Source of the DNA: Thaumasiovibrio subtropicus | Lineage (GTDB): Bacteria > Pseudomonadota > Gammaproteobacteria > Enterobacterales > Vibrionaceae | DNA: 64,000 bases | Assembly (NCBI RefSeq): GCF_019703835.1 | Contig: NZ_AP023055.1 | Span: 496,001-560,000 of the forward strand | Reading direction: 5' to 3' | Shown: positions 44,064-53,588 of the stretch, in pieces | How positions within the stretch are numbered: the stretch's first letter is position 1 | Layout: each line of letters opens with the position of its first letter | The notes under the pieces: model-generated | Told to the model about the DNA's origin: nothing | Database searches by the model: none | The model's input: only the letters and a program-made list of their open reading frames with translations | Translations under genes and position numbers: made by a program

Positions 44064-45008
44064 TTATGAGTTTACAATTTGTCGCAAACGCTCCTGTACG
44101 ACATCCACCAGCAGATCCGGCTGGAATTTTGAAATAAAGCGGTTACACCCTACTTTTTCTACCATTGCTTCGTTAAAGTTACCACTCAATGAGGTGTTAA
44201 GTGCAATGAAGAGATCTTTCATTCTAGGGTCATTTCTCACTTCATGCGTGAGTTTGTACCCATCCATCTCTGGCATCTCGGCATCGGTGAACATCATGAG
44301 TATTTCGTCATAAATGTTCTTCCCTTCATCCGCCCAGTGTTTCAATAGCTTTAATGCTTGCAATCCGTCATTGGCTTCAATGATTTCGACACCAAACGGC
44401 GAGAGTGTGTCTTTAATCTGGTTTCTCGCTGTAATGGAATCGTCAACGATTAACACTTTATGGCCATTTAAGTGGTGAATCACTTGATCATCAATGACTT
44501 CTTCAGAGACCGACACATCATAATCGACAATTTCAGCTAACACCTTCTCGACATCAATGATTTCAACGATTTCGTTTTTTCCTTCACGGATCAGATTGGT
44601 AATGGCGGTGAGGTAGTTATTCTTACCCGACGTCACCGGTGGAGGTTGAATCTCTTCCCATGACGTATTGACAATATTGAGTACTTGCCCCACCAGAAAA
44701 GCCTGCACAGTGCGGTTGTATTCGGTAATGATCAGGTTGCACTCTTCATCACGATTGAGTGGGCGCATGCCTATCGCCCCTCTCAGGTCAATAACCGGAA
44801 TACTCGTGCCGCGTACCGTTGCAACACCGCAAATGTGAGGGTGCGATCCTGGCAACATGTTGAGCTTGGGTAAATTAAGAACCTCACGCACCTTAAACAC
44901 GTTAATGGCAAACAGATGTCTTGTATTGAGTTTGAAGACGAGTAGCTCAAGACGGTTCTCACCGACTAATTGGGTGCGTTGATCGACGGAAGCGAGCAGG
45001 TTAGACAT
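44064..45008 (-). CDS. cheV: Chemotaxis coupling protein CheV
   Basis: 314 aa. The N-terminal CheW-like domain (about 15-165; VFKVREVLNLPKL, GVATVRGTSIPVIDL) couples receptors to CheA, and the C-terminal receiver domain (about 180-310) has D-D in VLIVDDSITARNQ, phospho-acceptor in MMFTDAEMPEMDG and Lys in RFISKFQPD. The start ATG 45008 follows AAGGAAAG. Vibrionaceae carry several CheV paralogues; which one this is cannot be told. Confidence 0.92.
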   Translation of the reverse strand: MSNLLASVDQRTQLVGENRLELLVFKLNTRHLFAINVFKVREVLNLPKLNMLPGSHPHICGVATVRGTSIPVIDLRGAIGMRPLNRDEECNLIITEYNRTVQAFLVGQVLNIVNTSWEEIQPPPVTSGKNNYLTAITNLIREGKNEIVEIIDVEKVLAEIVDYDVSVSEEVIDDQVIHHLNGHKVLIVDDSITARNQIKDTLSPFGVEIIEANDGLQALKLLKHWADEGKNIYDEILMMFTDAEMPEMDGYKLTHEVRNDPRMKDLFIALNTSLSGNFNEAMVEKVGCNRFISKFQPDLLVDVVQERLRQIVNS

Positions 45009-45373
45009 GACTTTCCTTTATAGCATTTATGGGAATAATTATTACTTAGGCAGTATGCCTATATTCCAATGTTTACAATGTAGCTTATAGAAACCAGTGT
45101 TGCTATATCCATGTTTTACTTACCTGCTATCCGTCGACACAGTGTCAAAGGCAAAATGAACCCAATGTATTATCCGGTAGGGTGTTAAATGAAAGGTGTG
45201 CTTGGTCGATGGGAGGTGTATTGGAGCCGTAAGTATAAACGTCTTTATCCTCGTGAAATCAAGGTATAAAGTTCGAATTTTACCTTATCTCGTTGCAGCA
45301 AAAAATGGATGAACTCGTTAACGATGAATGTTAGGTTGTTGGTATCTAAATAATTATAAACAGGAAGAAAAAG
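45009..45373. other. Spacer between cheV and aminotransferase, with one doubtful short frame
   Basis: Divergent promoters must lie in these 365 bp. A 26-codon frame at 45189-45269 (plus strand, MKGVLGRWEVYWSRKYKRLY...) follows GGTAGGG and is basic, but its support is poor. Nothing else was seen. Confidence 0.3.
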
Positions 45374-46555
45374 ATGCTGTCACAACTCACCCCAGCGCCG
45401 CTGGATCCTATCTTGTCCTTAACGATGGCGTTTCGCGAAGATCAGCGTGAAAACAAGATGGATTTGGGTATCGGCGTGTACAAAGATGCCAGCGGTCATA
45501 CACCGATTATGGCAGCCGTGGCGCAAGCTCAAGAAAAGCTCATTCAGATCCAAGATACAAAATCCTATGTCGGTCTAGCAGGTAATGAAGTTTTTAATCA
45601 GGCCATGATGAAATTGGTGCTAGGTGAGAAAAGTGCCGCTTATGCTCGCGCAGCCGCGGTGCAAACGCCGGGCGCGTCGGGGGCGTTACGCATGCTTGCT
45701 GACCTGATAAAGCAAGCAAGACCTAATGCCGTTGTATGGTTGAGTAACCCGAGTTATGTGAACCATCAACCCGTGATGGAAGCGGCAGGACTTAAAGTCG
45801 CCTTTTATGACTACTTTGACAGCGACAAAATGCAAGTGAATGAAGCCGCGATGTTAGCCTCGCTGGAAGCCGCAACGGCCGATGATATCGTACTACTGCA
45901 CGGTTGTTGTCATAACCCTACGGGCGCGGATTTAAGTCTAGAAGGGTGGGAAGCGGTTGCTCAACTCGCCTTAAAGAAAGGCTTTACACCGTTTGTCGAT
46001 ATCGCCTATCAAGGCTTTGGCGATGGTATTGAAGCAGATACGCAAGGCATTCGCCTGTTAGCGGAACGTGTACCTGAACTATTAATCGCTACGTCTTGTT
46101 CGAAGAGTTTCGGGCTTTATCGTGAACGAACTGGGGCGGCTATCATTGTGGGTGAGTCATTAGAGGCATCCAATGTCGCGAAAGGACGTATCCTTCAATT
46201 GGCACGCTCGACGTACACTATGCCACCTGATCACGGTGCGGCAGTGGTAGCAACCATTTTAACCGATCCTCAACTCACTCAGATTTGGGAAGATGAACTG
46301 AATGCGATGCAAGCGCGTTTGCAGCGACTACGTCAAGGGCTGGTCGCGGCTTTTCAGGCGAGAGGTTGCCAACGCTTTGACTTTATCGTTGAGCATAAAG
46401 GCATGTTTTCACATTCGGGCTTAGCCGTAAGTGAAATCGATCGTCTACGCGAAGAGTTTGGCATATATATCGTTGGTGACGGCCGCATTAACATTGCGGG
46501 TATGCAAGAAGATAAGCTGACTATATTGGCAGAGGCAATTCTGTCTGTTATTTGA
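45374..46555 (+). CDS. tyrB: Aromatic amino acid aminotransferase (TyrB/AspC family)
   Basis: 393 aa, class I PLP-dependent aminotransferase. It opens with the family block LDPILSLTMAFREDQRENKM and LGIGVYKD. The PLP Lys is in ATSCSKSFGLYRERTG, with NPTGADLS and the Asp/Tyr of DIAYQGFGDG. The preceding Ser/Cys-rich SKSFGLY form is normal for aspartate/tyrosine aminotransferases. It would interconvert aromatic amino acids (or aspartate) and their 2-oxo acids. A good SD (GGAAGAAAAAG) precedes ATG 45374. Ends at a strong terminator. Confidence 0.88.
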   Translation: MLSQLTPAPLDPILSLTMAFREDQRENKMDLGIGVYKDASGHTPIMAAVAQAQEKLIQIQDTKSYVGLAGNEVFNQAMMKLVLGEKSAAYARAAAVQTPGASGALRMLADLIKQARPNAVVWLSNPSYVNHQPVMEAAGLKVAFYDYFDSDKMQVNEAAMLASLEAATADDIVLLHGCCHNPTGADLSLEGWEAVAQLALKKGFTPFVDIAYQGFGDGIEADTQGIRLLAERVPELLIATSCSKSFGLYRERTGAAIIVGESLEASNVAKGRILQLARSTYTMPPDHGAAVVATILTDPQLTQIWEDELNAMQARLQRLRQGLVAAFQARGCQRFDFIVEHKGMFSHSGLAVSEIDRLREEFGIYIVGDGRINIAGMQEDKLTILAEAILSVI

Positions 46556-46574
46556 AGTTAATGCATAATCTATT

Positions 46575-46600
46575 AAAAAGCGCCAAAACTGGCGCTTTTT
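46575..46600. terminator. Bidirectional terminator, aminotransferase/hypothetical gene
   Basis: AAAAAGCGCCA (46575-46585), loop AAAC, TGGCGCTTTTT (46590-46600): perfect 11-bp stem with T runs on both strands, between convergent genes. Confidence 0.92.
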
Positions 46601-46603
46601 GCA

Positions 46604-47080
46604 TTATTGCGGCGCGTTTAGACAAGTCCGCGAGTCTGATTGCTGAAGATGAAGATACATTGCTTGTTTGGCGAGGTCATGCTCTCCAAAGAGATCAGTG
46701 ATGATGTAAGCAGTCTCATTGCCATATACCATCGCCGTCACGGTAGGCACTTGGTCAACATAACCCAAAAAGAGTTTTGCTAACCCTTCAGGGTCTTGGT
46801 CAAGCTGGGTGAGGTACTCAATGATCAACCCTCGTTGTGCTTCTGGCCAAGCCATTGCAACAACTCGCGCGTATCGGATGGTCAGAGGGTGACAGTCAAC
46901 TTCATAGACGGTTAGCTCAATGTTGGAGGTTTTGTTGGATGCATAATGCACAAGGGGGGCATCACTGTCGAGATACAGCGCTAACCCTTCCTGAGACTCC
47001 GGCGTTGGGTACTGGGTATCGTCAACATGTGAGGCCATCCATGCGCGTCGCGCTTCATTGAGTTGATTGCTACTACTCAT
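46604..47080 (-). CDS. Uncharacterised cytoplasmic protein
   Basis: 158 aa with mixed alpha/beta character. Segments such as IRYARVVAMAWPEAQRGLIIEY and MVYGNETAYIITDLFGEHD suggest a compact domain. No signal peptide, membrane segment or recognised family. The start ATG 47080 follows AAGGTAAC. Convergent with the aminotransferase and sharing its terminator. The promoter is in the 277-bp gap upstream. Confidence 0.7.
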   Translation of the reverse strand: MSSSNQLNEARRAWMASHVDDTQYPTPESQEGLALYLDSDAPLVHYASNKTSNIELTVYEVDCHPLTIRYARVVAMAWPEAQRGLIIEYLTQLDQDPEGLAKLFLGYVDQVPTVTAMVYGNETAYIITDLFGEHDLAKQAMYLHLQQSDSRTCLNAPQ

Positions 47081-47357
47081 TTCGCCTTGTTACCTTTCCT
47101 TAGTGGGCATAATCGCACACATGTTGCGCAACCAATTGCGCTAGATGATTCAAACAGCCTTACACCATACGCGATATAGGGGACGAAAGCCAAAGTCCCT
47201 TCTTTAAGTGAGTAAAAACTAACCAATCCATTTTTCGAGTCAATAATGCGTGCTTTTTAGTCATGATGGAGAAAAAATGCGGCGCATTTCAAATCTTATC
47301 GAAATTGCGTTTGGCAGGGTGCGATGGGTATGACAACCATGAGTTTCGGAGGAAAAC

Positions 47358-48380
47358 ATGACCAGTTTTTTTTACTTTTTGTCTCATCGTGGCATATGGA
47401 TAGTGTCAGCGGTGAGTCTGCTTGTCAGTATACTTACCTATCTCATTTTTGATGGGCTTTTTATACGCCATATGGCTATCTCTTTTGGTTATGGCTTTTC
47501 TTGCTATTCCGCAAATTTAATCGTTCGTAGCCTCTACCCTTATTGGTCTCAACTTCGCTACTCACTGATCGCGAGTATGATTGGAATCAGCATTGGTTCT
47601 GTGAATGCGTACCTGTGGATCAAAGGGTATGGGTTTGGTGAAGAGTGGTTACGTTTTCTCCCCATTGTTGCTCTTGCTGTCTTGTTTTCTGGAGCGGGGA
47701 GCTTTATGTTTTATCTCCAAGGTCAAGCGGTGAGTTTGGAGTCTGAGTTGATGAAAAACCAATTGATTCGACAAGACTTGGAACGTCGGCTTGCACTCAG
47801 TGAGTTGGAGTTACTTCAAAGCCAAGTTGATCCTAAATTTCTTTATCACACCTTAACGGATATTCGTCAGCTCATTGCGACAGACCCAGATTTGGCAGCA
47901 CACTTAACCACACGATTAACTGACCTATTGCGTGTTTCAATGCCATTGAGTTATGACAAATGTACCACTTTAACCAATGAGGTGGCGTTGCTGGATACTT
48001 ACTTGAGTATTCATGAACTCCGCTCTCAAGGTGGTTTTTCTTACTCTATTGAAATTGATGATGGTGTTTCCCCTCACTACGTATTACCTCCTAATTTGAT
48101 CCAATCCATTGTTGAGCATGCGGTGCTGCATGGGGATTTGGAGCAATCCACGCCGAGAGATCTCTCTGTGGCGTTTAGGCGCGAAACGGATCAACTGGAA
48201 GTGCTGGTAATCGATAATGGCACCGGACTTGGTGCACTGCTTGAGCAAGAGGGGTCACAGAGCCTGAAACAGATCCAGGGGCGACTAACTCAGCTCTTTG
48301 GTGAGAAGGGCAGTTTCGAGATTTTCAAACAAGACCAAGGGCAGACAAGTATCCGATTAGCATGGCACTATGAAGGCTAG
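47358..48380 (+). CDS. LytS-type membrane histidine kinase, phospho-acceptor His replaced
   Basis: 340 aa. Four hydrophobic segments lie between about 10 and 120, then the His_kinase region. In relatives the acceptor motif reads NPHFLFNTL; here it is DPKFLYHTL with Lys at 160, and the N box is PPNLIQSIVEHAVLHG with His254 for the usual Asn. The D box VIDNGTGLG persists. It should not autophosphorylate at the normal site, so it may be a pseudokinase or signal by binding. No LytTR regulator adjoins it; an SgrR-type gene follows 106 bp later. The SD GGAGGA precedes ATG 47358. Confidence 0.8.
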   Translation: MTSFFYFLSHRGIWIVSAVSLLVSILTYLIFDGLFIRHMAISFGYGFSCYSANLIVRSLYPYWSQLRYSLIASMIGISIGSVNAYLWIKGYGFGEEWLRFLPIVALAVLFSGAGSFMFYLQGQAVSLESELMKNQLIRQDLERRLALSELELLQSQVDPKFLYHTLTDIRQLIATDPDLAAHLTTRLTDLLRVSMPLSYDKCTTLTNEVALLDTYLSIHELRSQGGFSYSIEIDDGVSPHYVLPPNLIQSIVEHAVLHGDLEQSTPRDLSVAFRRETDQLEVLVIDNGTGLGALLEQEGSQSLKQIQGRLTQLFGEKGSFEIFKQDQGQTSIRLAWHYEG

Positions 48381-48486
48381 TGCGATTTTTTCGTTTCTAA
48401 TTTGTCTGGCTCCGGTACCTTAGTCTGGACGCCATCTTATCTATCGCTAAAATAAGAGTTTTTAGCATTTCGGAACCTTCCTACTG

Positions 48487-50193
48487 ATGAGTGGCTCTCG
48501 CTTAAAACAACAATTCCAAACACTCTTTCAACACTTCAATGGCCAAGACACTGCGGTCACTGTCGGCGAGTTGATGGAAGTTTTACACTGCACGCGCCGT
48601 AATGTCCGTATGGTCATGGGCAAACTCAGTGACGAAGGGTGGATCACCTGGACACCAGCCGTTGGGCGAGGGAAGCTGTCTCAATTAGTCTTTAACTTGA
48701 CGCAAGACGCCTTGCTGCATGCTGATGTCACAGAGGCGATTCAAGAAGGGCGATTCGAGCGAGCATTGCATCTGCTAGGTGACGATAAGCAAAAGCTGGC
48801 TGCTTTTATTACTGAGCAACTGGGTTATGCGACGGTACAAGGCCGGCAAGTGCTTCGCCTGCCATACTACCGAGCAATAAACCCGCTTAATCCTCTGCAG
48901 CCCATGCGACGCTCGGAGCATCACCTTGCTCGGCAAGTGTTTAATGGTTTGAGCCGTTTTTGTGAGAAGACTGAAACAATACAACCAGATCTAGCGCATC
49001 ATTGGAAAATGCTTTCTCCGTCACATTGGCGCTTCTTTTTGCGCCCGAGTGTCCGCTTTCATTCTGGAGCGATGGTGAGTATTGATGACTATATCGCCTC
49101 ATTACAACGCTTGGCGAGCTTTCCTCTGTTCCAGCACTTTAAATCGGTGACTTCTCCTTTTGCTAATATCATTGATATCCAATTAAATACCGATGACTTT
49201 CATCTTCCTGAGCTGCTAGCCTCGATTGAGGCCGTGATACTCCCTGCAACTACGCCTCTAGCGCAGGATGGGTTTGAGCCGATAGGAACAGGGCCTTACC
49301 GAATTTTGCAAGCGGATTCTCAGCGCATCAAACTAGAAGCGTTCGATCACTATTTTGGTTTTCGGGCCCTGATTGATGAGATCGAAATTTGGGTGCTCGA
49401 GAATATCAGTGCTTGCCACCTTAATCCGGACATCAATCACTCGCCGATTTCTGTGATTGGTGAAAACCTTCATCAACCGTCACAATACTCGCGCCTGGAT
49501 GAAGGATGCAGTTATTTGGTGCTCAATCAGTGCAGCGGTTTTTGTCAGCAAGAGGCTTGGCAGCAATATGTGATTAATCGCCTTAACCCTTTCGATATCC
49601 ACCAGCAGCTGTTGCGCAATCAAACTCCCGCTTTTCAAATGATCCCCGCATATGGTTTCATGCCGGGATGGATTCATACAGCACCTAAAACCGCTGATAT
49701 TAAACCGCCGCGGACGGGAGTAACGTTAAAAATAGCCGTGATTGAGAGTCACCCAATTTTCACTCAGATGGGGGATGCAATTCGTGAGCTGCTTTTTGAA
49801 GATGGTTTGCATTGTGAACTGGTTACGATGAGTTACATGGAGTTCCATACGTGCGACGGAAAGGATATCGATATTTGGCTTGGGAGTATTAACCTCGTTT
49901 CACGGCACCCTAGCATGATCATTAACTGGCTTTTTCAGTATGCGAATGTCACTCGGTCTGTCCCTGAGCAAGAGCTGGTAAACGCGTTCGAAGCCATTCG
50001 TTTATGGCGGGCACAAGAGCAAGGGGGGTGTCCTGCTGAGGAGTTACTGAATGCTTTTGTGTCGCATCGTGTCATTGTCCCCTTGTTTCATACTTGGGCT
50101 GGGGTCAATTCTGCTGAGCAGTTAAAGGGCGCTGAAACCAACAGTATGGGTTGGTTTGATTTCACTTCTGTTTGGGTCGATCCTGATATTTAG
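48487..50193 (+). CDS. sgrR: SgrR-family regulator with solute-binding-like domain
   Basis: 568 aa, the usual SgrR size. An N-terminal winged HTH (about 1-110; VTVGELMEVLHCTRRNVRMV, LSDEGWITWTPAVGRGKLS) is fused to an oligopeptide-binding-protein (SBP_bac_5-like) domain from about 140 (LRLPYYRAINPLNPLQPMRRSEHHLARQ in overview). E. coli SgrR activates sgrS during glucose-phosphate stress. No sgrS/setA-like gene adjoins it here, so regulation of this regulon is not evident. Symbol given by family. Confidence 0.8.
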   Translation: MSGSRLKQQFQTLFQHFNGQDTAVTVGELMEVLHCTRRNVRMVMGKLSDEGWITWTPAVGRGKLSQLVFNLTQDALLHADVTEAIQEGRFERALHLLGDDKQKLAAFITEQLGYATVQGRQVLRLPYYRAINPLNPLQPMRRSEHHLARQVFNGLSRFCEKTETIQPDLAHHWKMLSPSHWRFFLRPSVRFHSGAMVSIDDYIASLQRLASFPLFQHFKSVTSPFANIIDIQLNTDDFHLPELLASIEAVILPATTPLAQDGFEPIGTGPYRILQADSQRIKLEAFDHYFGFRALIDEIEIWVLENISACHLNPDINHSPISVIGENLHQPSQYSRLDEGCSYLVLNQCSGFCQQEAWQQYVINRLNPFDIHQQLLRNQTPAFQMIPAYGFMPGWIHTAPKTADIKPPRTGVTLKIAVIESHPIFTQMGDAIRELLFEDGLHCELVTMSYMEFHTCDGKDIDIWLGSINLVSRHPSMIINWLFQYANVTRSVPEQELVNAFEAIRLWRAQEQGGCPAEELLNAFVSHRVIVPLFHTWAGVNSAEQLKGAETNSMGWFDFTSVWVDPDI

Positions 50194-50306
50194 TCGTTTG
50201 TTTTATTTAGGTTTTTATCAATACATCTTTGCCTTTAAAAAAAGTCACAATATGCGCCATTTTGCACTATACCTATAGCTGGACTAATTCATCTAAGGAA
50301 TAGAAA

Positions 50307-51458
50307 ATGGCCACTACGCGATCTTCAAAAAGTAAAAAACCAAAGGTTTGTCTCGTTCTACAAGGCGGCGGCGCGTTAGGTGCCTATCATATCGGTGCCT
50401 ATCAAGCGATGAAAGAAGCTGGTTTTGAGCCGGATTGGTTTGCCGGTATCTCAATTGGTGCGCTTAACTCTGCCATCTTGGCAGGAAACGAACCAGAGAA
50501 CCGTTTGAGTCAACTCGAAACGTTCTGGAATCGTATTTCTCGTCCTAGCAGTGATGTCGTTATCCCGAGTGAAACGGCGGAGTCATACAACACGATCAGT
50601 GCTTCACAAGCGCTACTGTTTGGGCAACCTAATTTCTTTACCCCAAGACCGGTTAATCCTTTCTTTGCGTTTCCGGGTACGGAAGGCGCTATCAGTTTTT
50701 ATAGCACCGCGCCGCTATTTTCGACAATGAACGACTTGTGCGACTTTGAGCGCATCAATACCAAGAAAAACCGCTTGATTTTAGGTGCTACGCGCGTAAC
50801 TGATGGTGAACTTATCTTCTTCGACAACTACAAGTTACCTTTGGGCGCAGAACACCCCATCGCGAGCGGCTCTCTGCCTCCGGGCTTTCCTGCAACCCGT
50901 GTCGGAGATGAGTTTTATTGGGACGGTGGTTGCGTTTCAAACACCCCGCTAGATGGCATCTTGGATGTGGCGGATGAAAATGACGATTTGTTGATCTTTA
51001 TGGTCGACTTGTGGAACGCACATGGCGACTTACCTAAGACTATGAATGAAGTCATGTGGCGTCAAAAAGAAATTCAATACGCTAGCCGCAGTAGTCATAA
51101 CATTAGTGCTATCGTCGATCGACATAACCTCCACAACTTGCAGAAGAAGTTGGAAGTGGGCTCTGAAGCAGTGCCAAATGCAACAAATCTAAAAGAGGGG
51201 GGCAAGATTGATATCGTCCACATCACTTATGATGCTGTTCAAGGGCATATTCCATTGAGTGATACAGAGTTCTCTCGTCGTTCTATCGAGATTCGTCGCA
51301 ACTGTGGTTACGAAGATATGACTAAGGCAATTGAAAGCTCGCCATGGACGAAGCGCGCCTCAACATTGAACGCCTGTGTTCACCGTAAGGATCGTACAAA
51401 CGGATGGGATTGCGGTGATAAAGTGACTAAAATTACCGCAAAGAAAAAGGCATCGTAA
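50307..51458 (+). CDS. Patatin-like phospholipase with DUF3734 C-terminus
   Basis: 383 aa. Catalytic features: oxyanion loop QGGGALGAYHIGAYQAM (from residue 19), nucleophile Ser49 in GISIGALNS, and the Asp of WDGGCVSNTPLDG. The C-terminal third (about 215-370, RHNLHNLQKKLEVGSE) resembles DUF3734. Such enzymes are serine lipid hydrolases. There is no signal peptide, so it acts in the cytoplasm. ATG 50307 follows AAGGAA. Monocistronic or co-transcribed with the small acidic gene 173 bp downstream. Confidence 0.88.
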   Translation: MATTRSSKSKKPKVCLVLQGGGALGAYHIGAYQAMKEAGFEPDWFAGISIGALNSAILAGNEPENRLSQLETFWNRISRPSSDVVIPSETAESYNTISASQALLFGQPNFFTPRPVNPFFAFPGTEGAISFYSTAPLFSTMNDLCDFERINTKKNRLILGATRVTDGELIFFDNYKLPLGAEHPIASGSLPPGFPATRVGDEFYWDGGCVSNTPLDGILDVADENDDLLIFMVDLWNAHGDLPKTMNEVMWRQKEIQYASRSSHNISAIVDRHNLHNLQKKLEVGSEAVPNATNLKEGGKIDIVHITYDAVQGHIPLSDTEFSRRSIEIRRNCGYEDMTKAIESSPWTKRASTLNACVHRKDRTNGWDCGDKVTKITAKKKAS

Positions 51459-51631
51459 CGCGGTGTACTGCCGTTTTGCAGCGGCGTTCTAGAGAAAAGA
51501 GTGAAATGTGACGAAGCAATGAATTTTTCTTTTGGATGTTAACACCTTCTTAAAAATTGCGCTTTATTAATAATCAGGCCGCTTGCAGTTGTAGTGGCCT
51601 AGTGAAATCAAGCTTTTTTGAAGGATAGGGT

Positions 51632-51751
51632 ATGCTCGATCCAAGAGATAAATTTGATGATGACGATTGGTCAGAGGCAGATGATTACGGTCAAGACTTC
51701 GATTACGATGATTGGCCGGAATCTGATGATGGCTATTTCGATAATGATTAG
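51632..51751 (+). CDS. 39-residue highly acidic protein
   Basis: ATG 51632 is preceded by AAGGATAGGG and the frame ends at TAG 51749-51751, 10 bp before a strong terminator. Of 39 residues 18 are Asp or Glu and only two are Arg or Lys, with repeated D-rich and Tyr/Trp/Phe-containing motifs (FDYDDWPESDDGYFDND). No signal or membrane segment. The product could be a DNA-mimic, a chaperone-like acidic tail protein or a metal-binding peptide; none is shown. The tight RBS-gene-terminator arrangement supports a real gene. Confidence 0.6.
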   Translation: MLDPRDKFDDDDWSEADDYGQDFDYDDWPESDDGYFDND

Positions 51752-51760
51752 TAGTAATAA

Positions 51761-51781
51761 GGCTTCTTCGGAAGCCTTTTT
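51761..51781 (+). terminator. Terminator with TTCG tetraloop
   Basis: GGCTTC, loop TTCG, GAAGCC and then five T (51777-51781). The C(UUCG)G loop is exceptionally stable. Confidence 0.92.
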
Positions 51782-51879
51782 ACTTTCCAGAATCAATGGC
51801 TACCTTTGCAATACAGTGGTGCAAAGAGGTGATTGAAAGGCATTATTCTGCTTGCCGTGTATCAATTGCTAGCCTTGTT

Positions 51880-52143
51880 TATACTCAAGCCACCTCAAGA
51901 TGCAGGATTCAGAAGCAGACTAGCGATTCGAGTTCAAGGCAAAGGGGTGAAGGAATGGTTTCCCCTTTTGAGCGCCTTTAACGCAGAAATCGGGGCGCTA
52001 GTCGCTTCCCAAAGGGCGAGTTTTCTAGGCTCGCCACCTTTGTTACTGCTTTTTGATTTAGTCTACTAGACCTTCAAAGCAGTGCCTCGATGGCAAACCT
52101 AGAAACTCTCGCTGAACAAGCATCTTGAGGTGGCTTGAGTATA
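51880..52143. repeat. Palindromic repeat copy B (about 264 bp)
   Basis: Begins TATACTCAAGCCACCTCAAG and ends TTGAGGTGGCTTGAGTATA. Same orientation as copy A and nearly identical over its length, with scattered differences (GGGTGAAGGAATGG against GTGTGAAGGAATGG). It is non-coding. Confidence 0.9.
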
Positions 52144-52332
52144 ACCCTCGGTTATCGTTAATTCAGCCCCAACTACCGTGTACGATCAAGCGCGCTAATG
52201 CTTGCAGTTCGAGATGTTGAGCGATTTCTGCTCTTGGGCAGGATGCTATCGAAGTTTTGAGTCAAAACAGAGGAAGAATCTGTATGGTCGTGTTATAAGT
52301 CTTTGTAGATGTAGTAAGAATGGACTCTAATA

Positions 52333-52989
52333 ATGATGTATAAAGCTTCACTTCTTGGCTTGGCCCTAATTAGCCCTTATTTATTTGCTGAGGAGCTTCC
52401 TTCAGCCTTAGAAGGCATTGATATCTTTCGTATGCCGTCAGTTTATGTTGGCCTCTCGGTTAACAGTGGTTTGATAGAATTAACGTCTCCGAAAATTGGA
52501 GAAGAAGTTAAGTTTAAAGGGGATAATAATCTCGCTGTTCAGCTTGGTTTGATGCAGCCTGCCGCTTACTTCGGAGAGTCTCGCTGGGGTTACCACACAG
52601 AGTTGTATGTGATGAGCCTTGATAACAAGTTTGATGCCGAAGACGCGACACGGTATCGCAATGGTGATATATCAGGCTACAGTGTCGTGGCAGAGCCAGT
52701 GCTGTTTTATCAATGGGGTAGTGCATCAACATGTGGCAATTGTAAGGGACTTCGGCTACAAGCTGGTGTTGGTGGTCGTTATGTCGACATTGATGGTGAT
52801 GTCAGTAGCAGCAACGATACGGTTCGATTGAGTCACAGCGGTTTTGGCTTTTCTTCGCACCTTGCGTTAGTCGGCCATTATGGTCACTGGGAACTCGCGT
52901 TGCGTTTGAATTCCGCCGTGAAAGTCGATGATGGCGATACCGAACTTCGCAAAGGTATGTCACAAGTTACTTTTGGCTATCGGTTCTAA
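52333..52989 (+). CDS. Outer-membrane barrel-like protein, unrecognised
   Basis: 218 aa with a signal peptide (cleavage after LFA, about 19) and a beta-strand-rich body ending MSQVTFGYRF, the terminal-Phe signature of barrels. It has a Cys pair CGNCKG at about 136. It differs from the barrels at 3263-4506 but shares the FGYRF end and a CxxC loop. No ligand known. Confidence 0.75.
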   Translation: MMYKASLLGLALISPYLFAEELPSALEGIDIFRMPSVYVGLSVNSGLIELTSPKIGEEVKFKGDNNLAVQLGLMQPAAYFGESRWGYHTELYVMSLDNKFDAEDATRYRNGDISGYSVVAEPVLFYQWGSASTCGNCKGLRLQAGVGGRYVDIDGDVSSSNDTVRLSHSGFGFSSHLALVGHYGHWELALRLNSAVKVDDGDTELRKGMSQVTFGYRF

Positions 52990-53251
52990 TTACTGGGCTA
53001 AAGTGCCTTTATAATTAGTTACTTAGAATTGGGCATTTCGATGTGCATCAAGATGCCTAATTGCAATATAATTCATGGTCATGTTTTTTATATTGATATA
53101 ACTAATCGTTTCTAAAATTTTTTTTCCCAACTTTCAAGGTGTTGTTTTATCTATCCCGTTTGATTGACAAAAAGCACTCGATACCTAGTACGAATGAAAG
53201 CGTTATCGCCTATGATTAAATAGTCTACCTGTTTTGTTAAGGAGAACGCTT

Positions 53252-53551
53252 ATGTTAGCCAAATGTCGTCACTATACTCTTCCTGGTACGCCCGAGTTAC
53301 ATGCAACAGTAAACGTCATTCCTACAGGCATGGTACATGTCGAAATTCTAGAAAATCGGCAAAGTATTGATGCCGATTTCGAACAGCTCTCGTTTAAAAC
53401 ACATGGCCGCATGACGGATTTAGTTTGCTATTCTGAGGCGGGTAAAAAAGAGTGTTGGAACTTGGGGATGAACAGTGAAGATGCACGTGATTTGGCGAAG
53501 TTGATTGAAAGTGCAGAAGAGGAACTAGAGATCCTCATGCGTGACTTGTAA
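53252..53551 (+). CDS. Uncharacterised 99-residue protein
   Basis: Started at ATG 53252 because TAAGGAGA precedes it; the earlier TTG (53234) is rejected. The sequence MLAKCRHYTLPGTPELHATV gives a soluble, mixed-structure protein with a helical acidic C-terminus (EDARDLAKLIESAEEELEIL). Two Cys lie in DLVCYSEAGKKECWN. No family recognised. It is convergent with the 22-codon gene downstream and shares its hairpin. Confidence 0.7.
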   Translation: MLAKCRHYTLPGTPELHATVNVIPTGMVHVEILENRQSIDADFEQLSFKTHGRMTDLVCYSEAGKKECWNLGMNSEDARDLAKLIESAEEELEILMRDL

Positions 53552-53588
53552 CTGGCAGTGATTGCGTACTGAAATGTTTAAAAAGTAA

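Noticed and set aside
45189..45269. 26-codon basic frame before the aminotransferase gene
   Set aside because: The ribosome-binding site is weak and no terminator or other support was seen, so it is mentioned only in the spacer entry.
51796..52069. Overlapping plus-strand frames through repeat copy B
   Set aside because: The same frames are not maintained in copies A and C, and the repeat shows palindromic rather than coding constraint.
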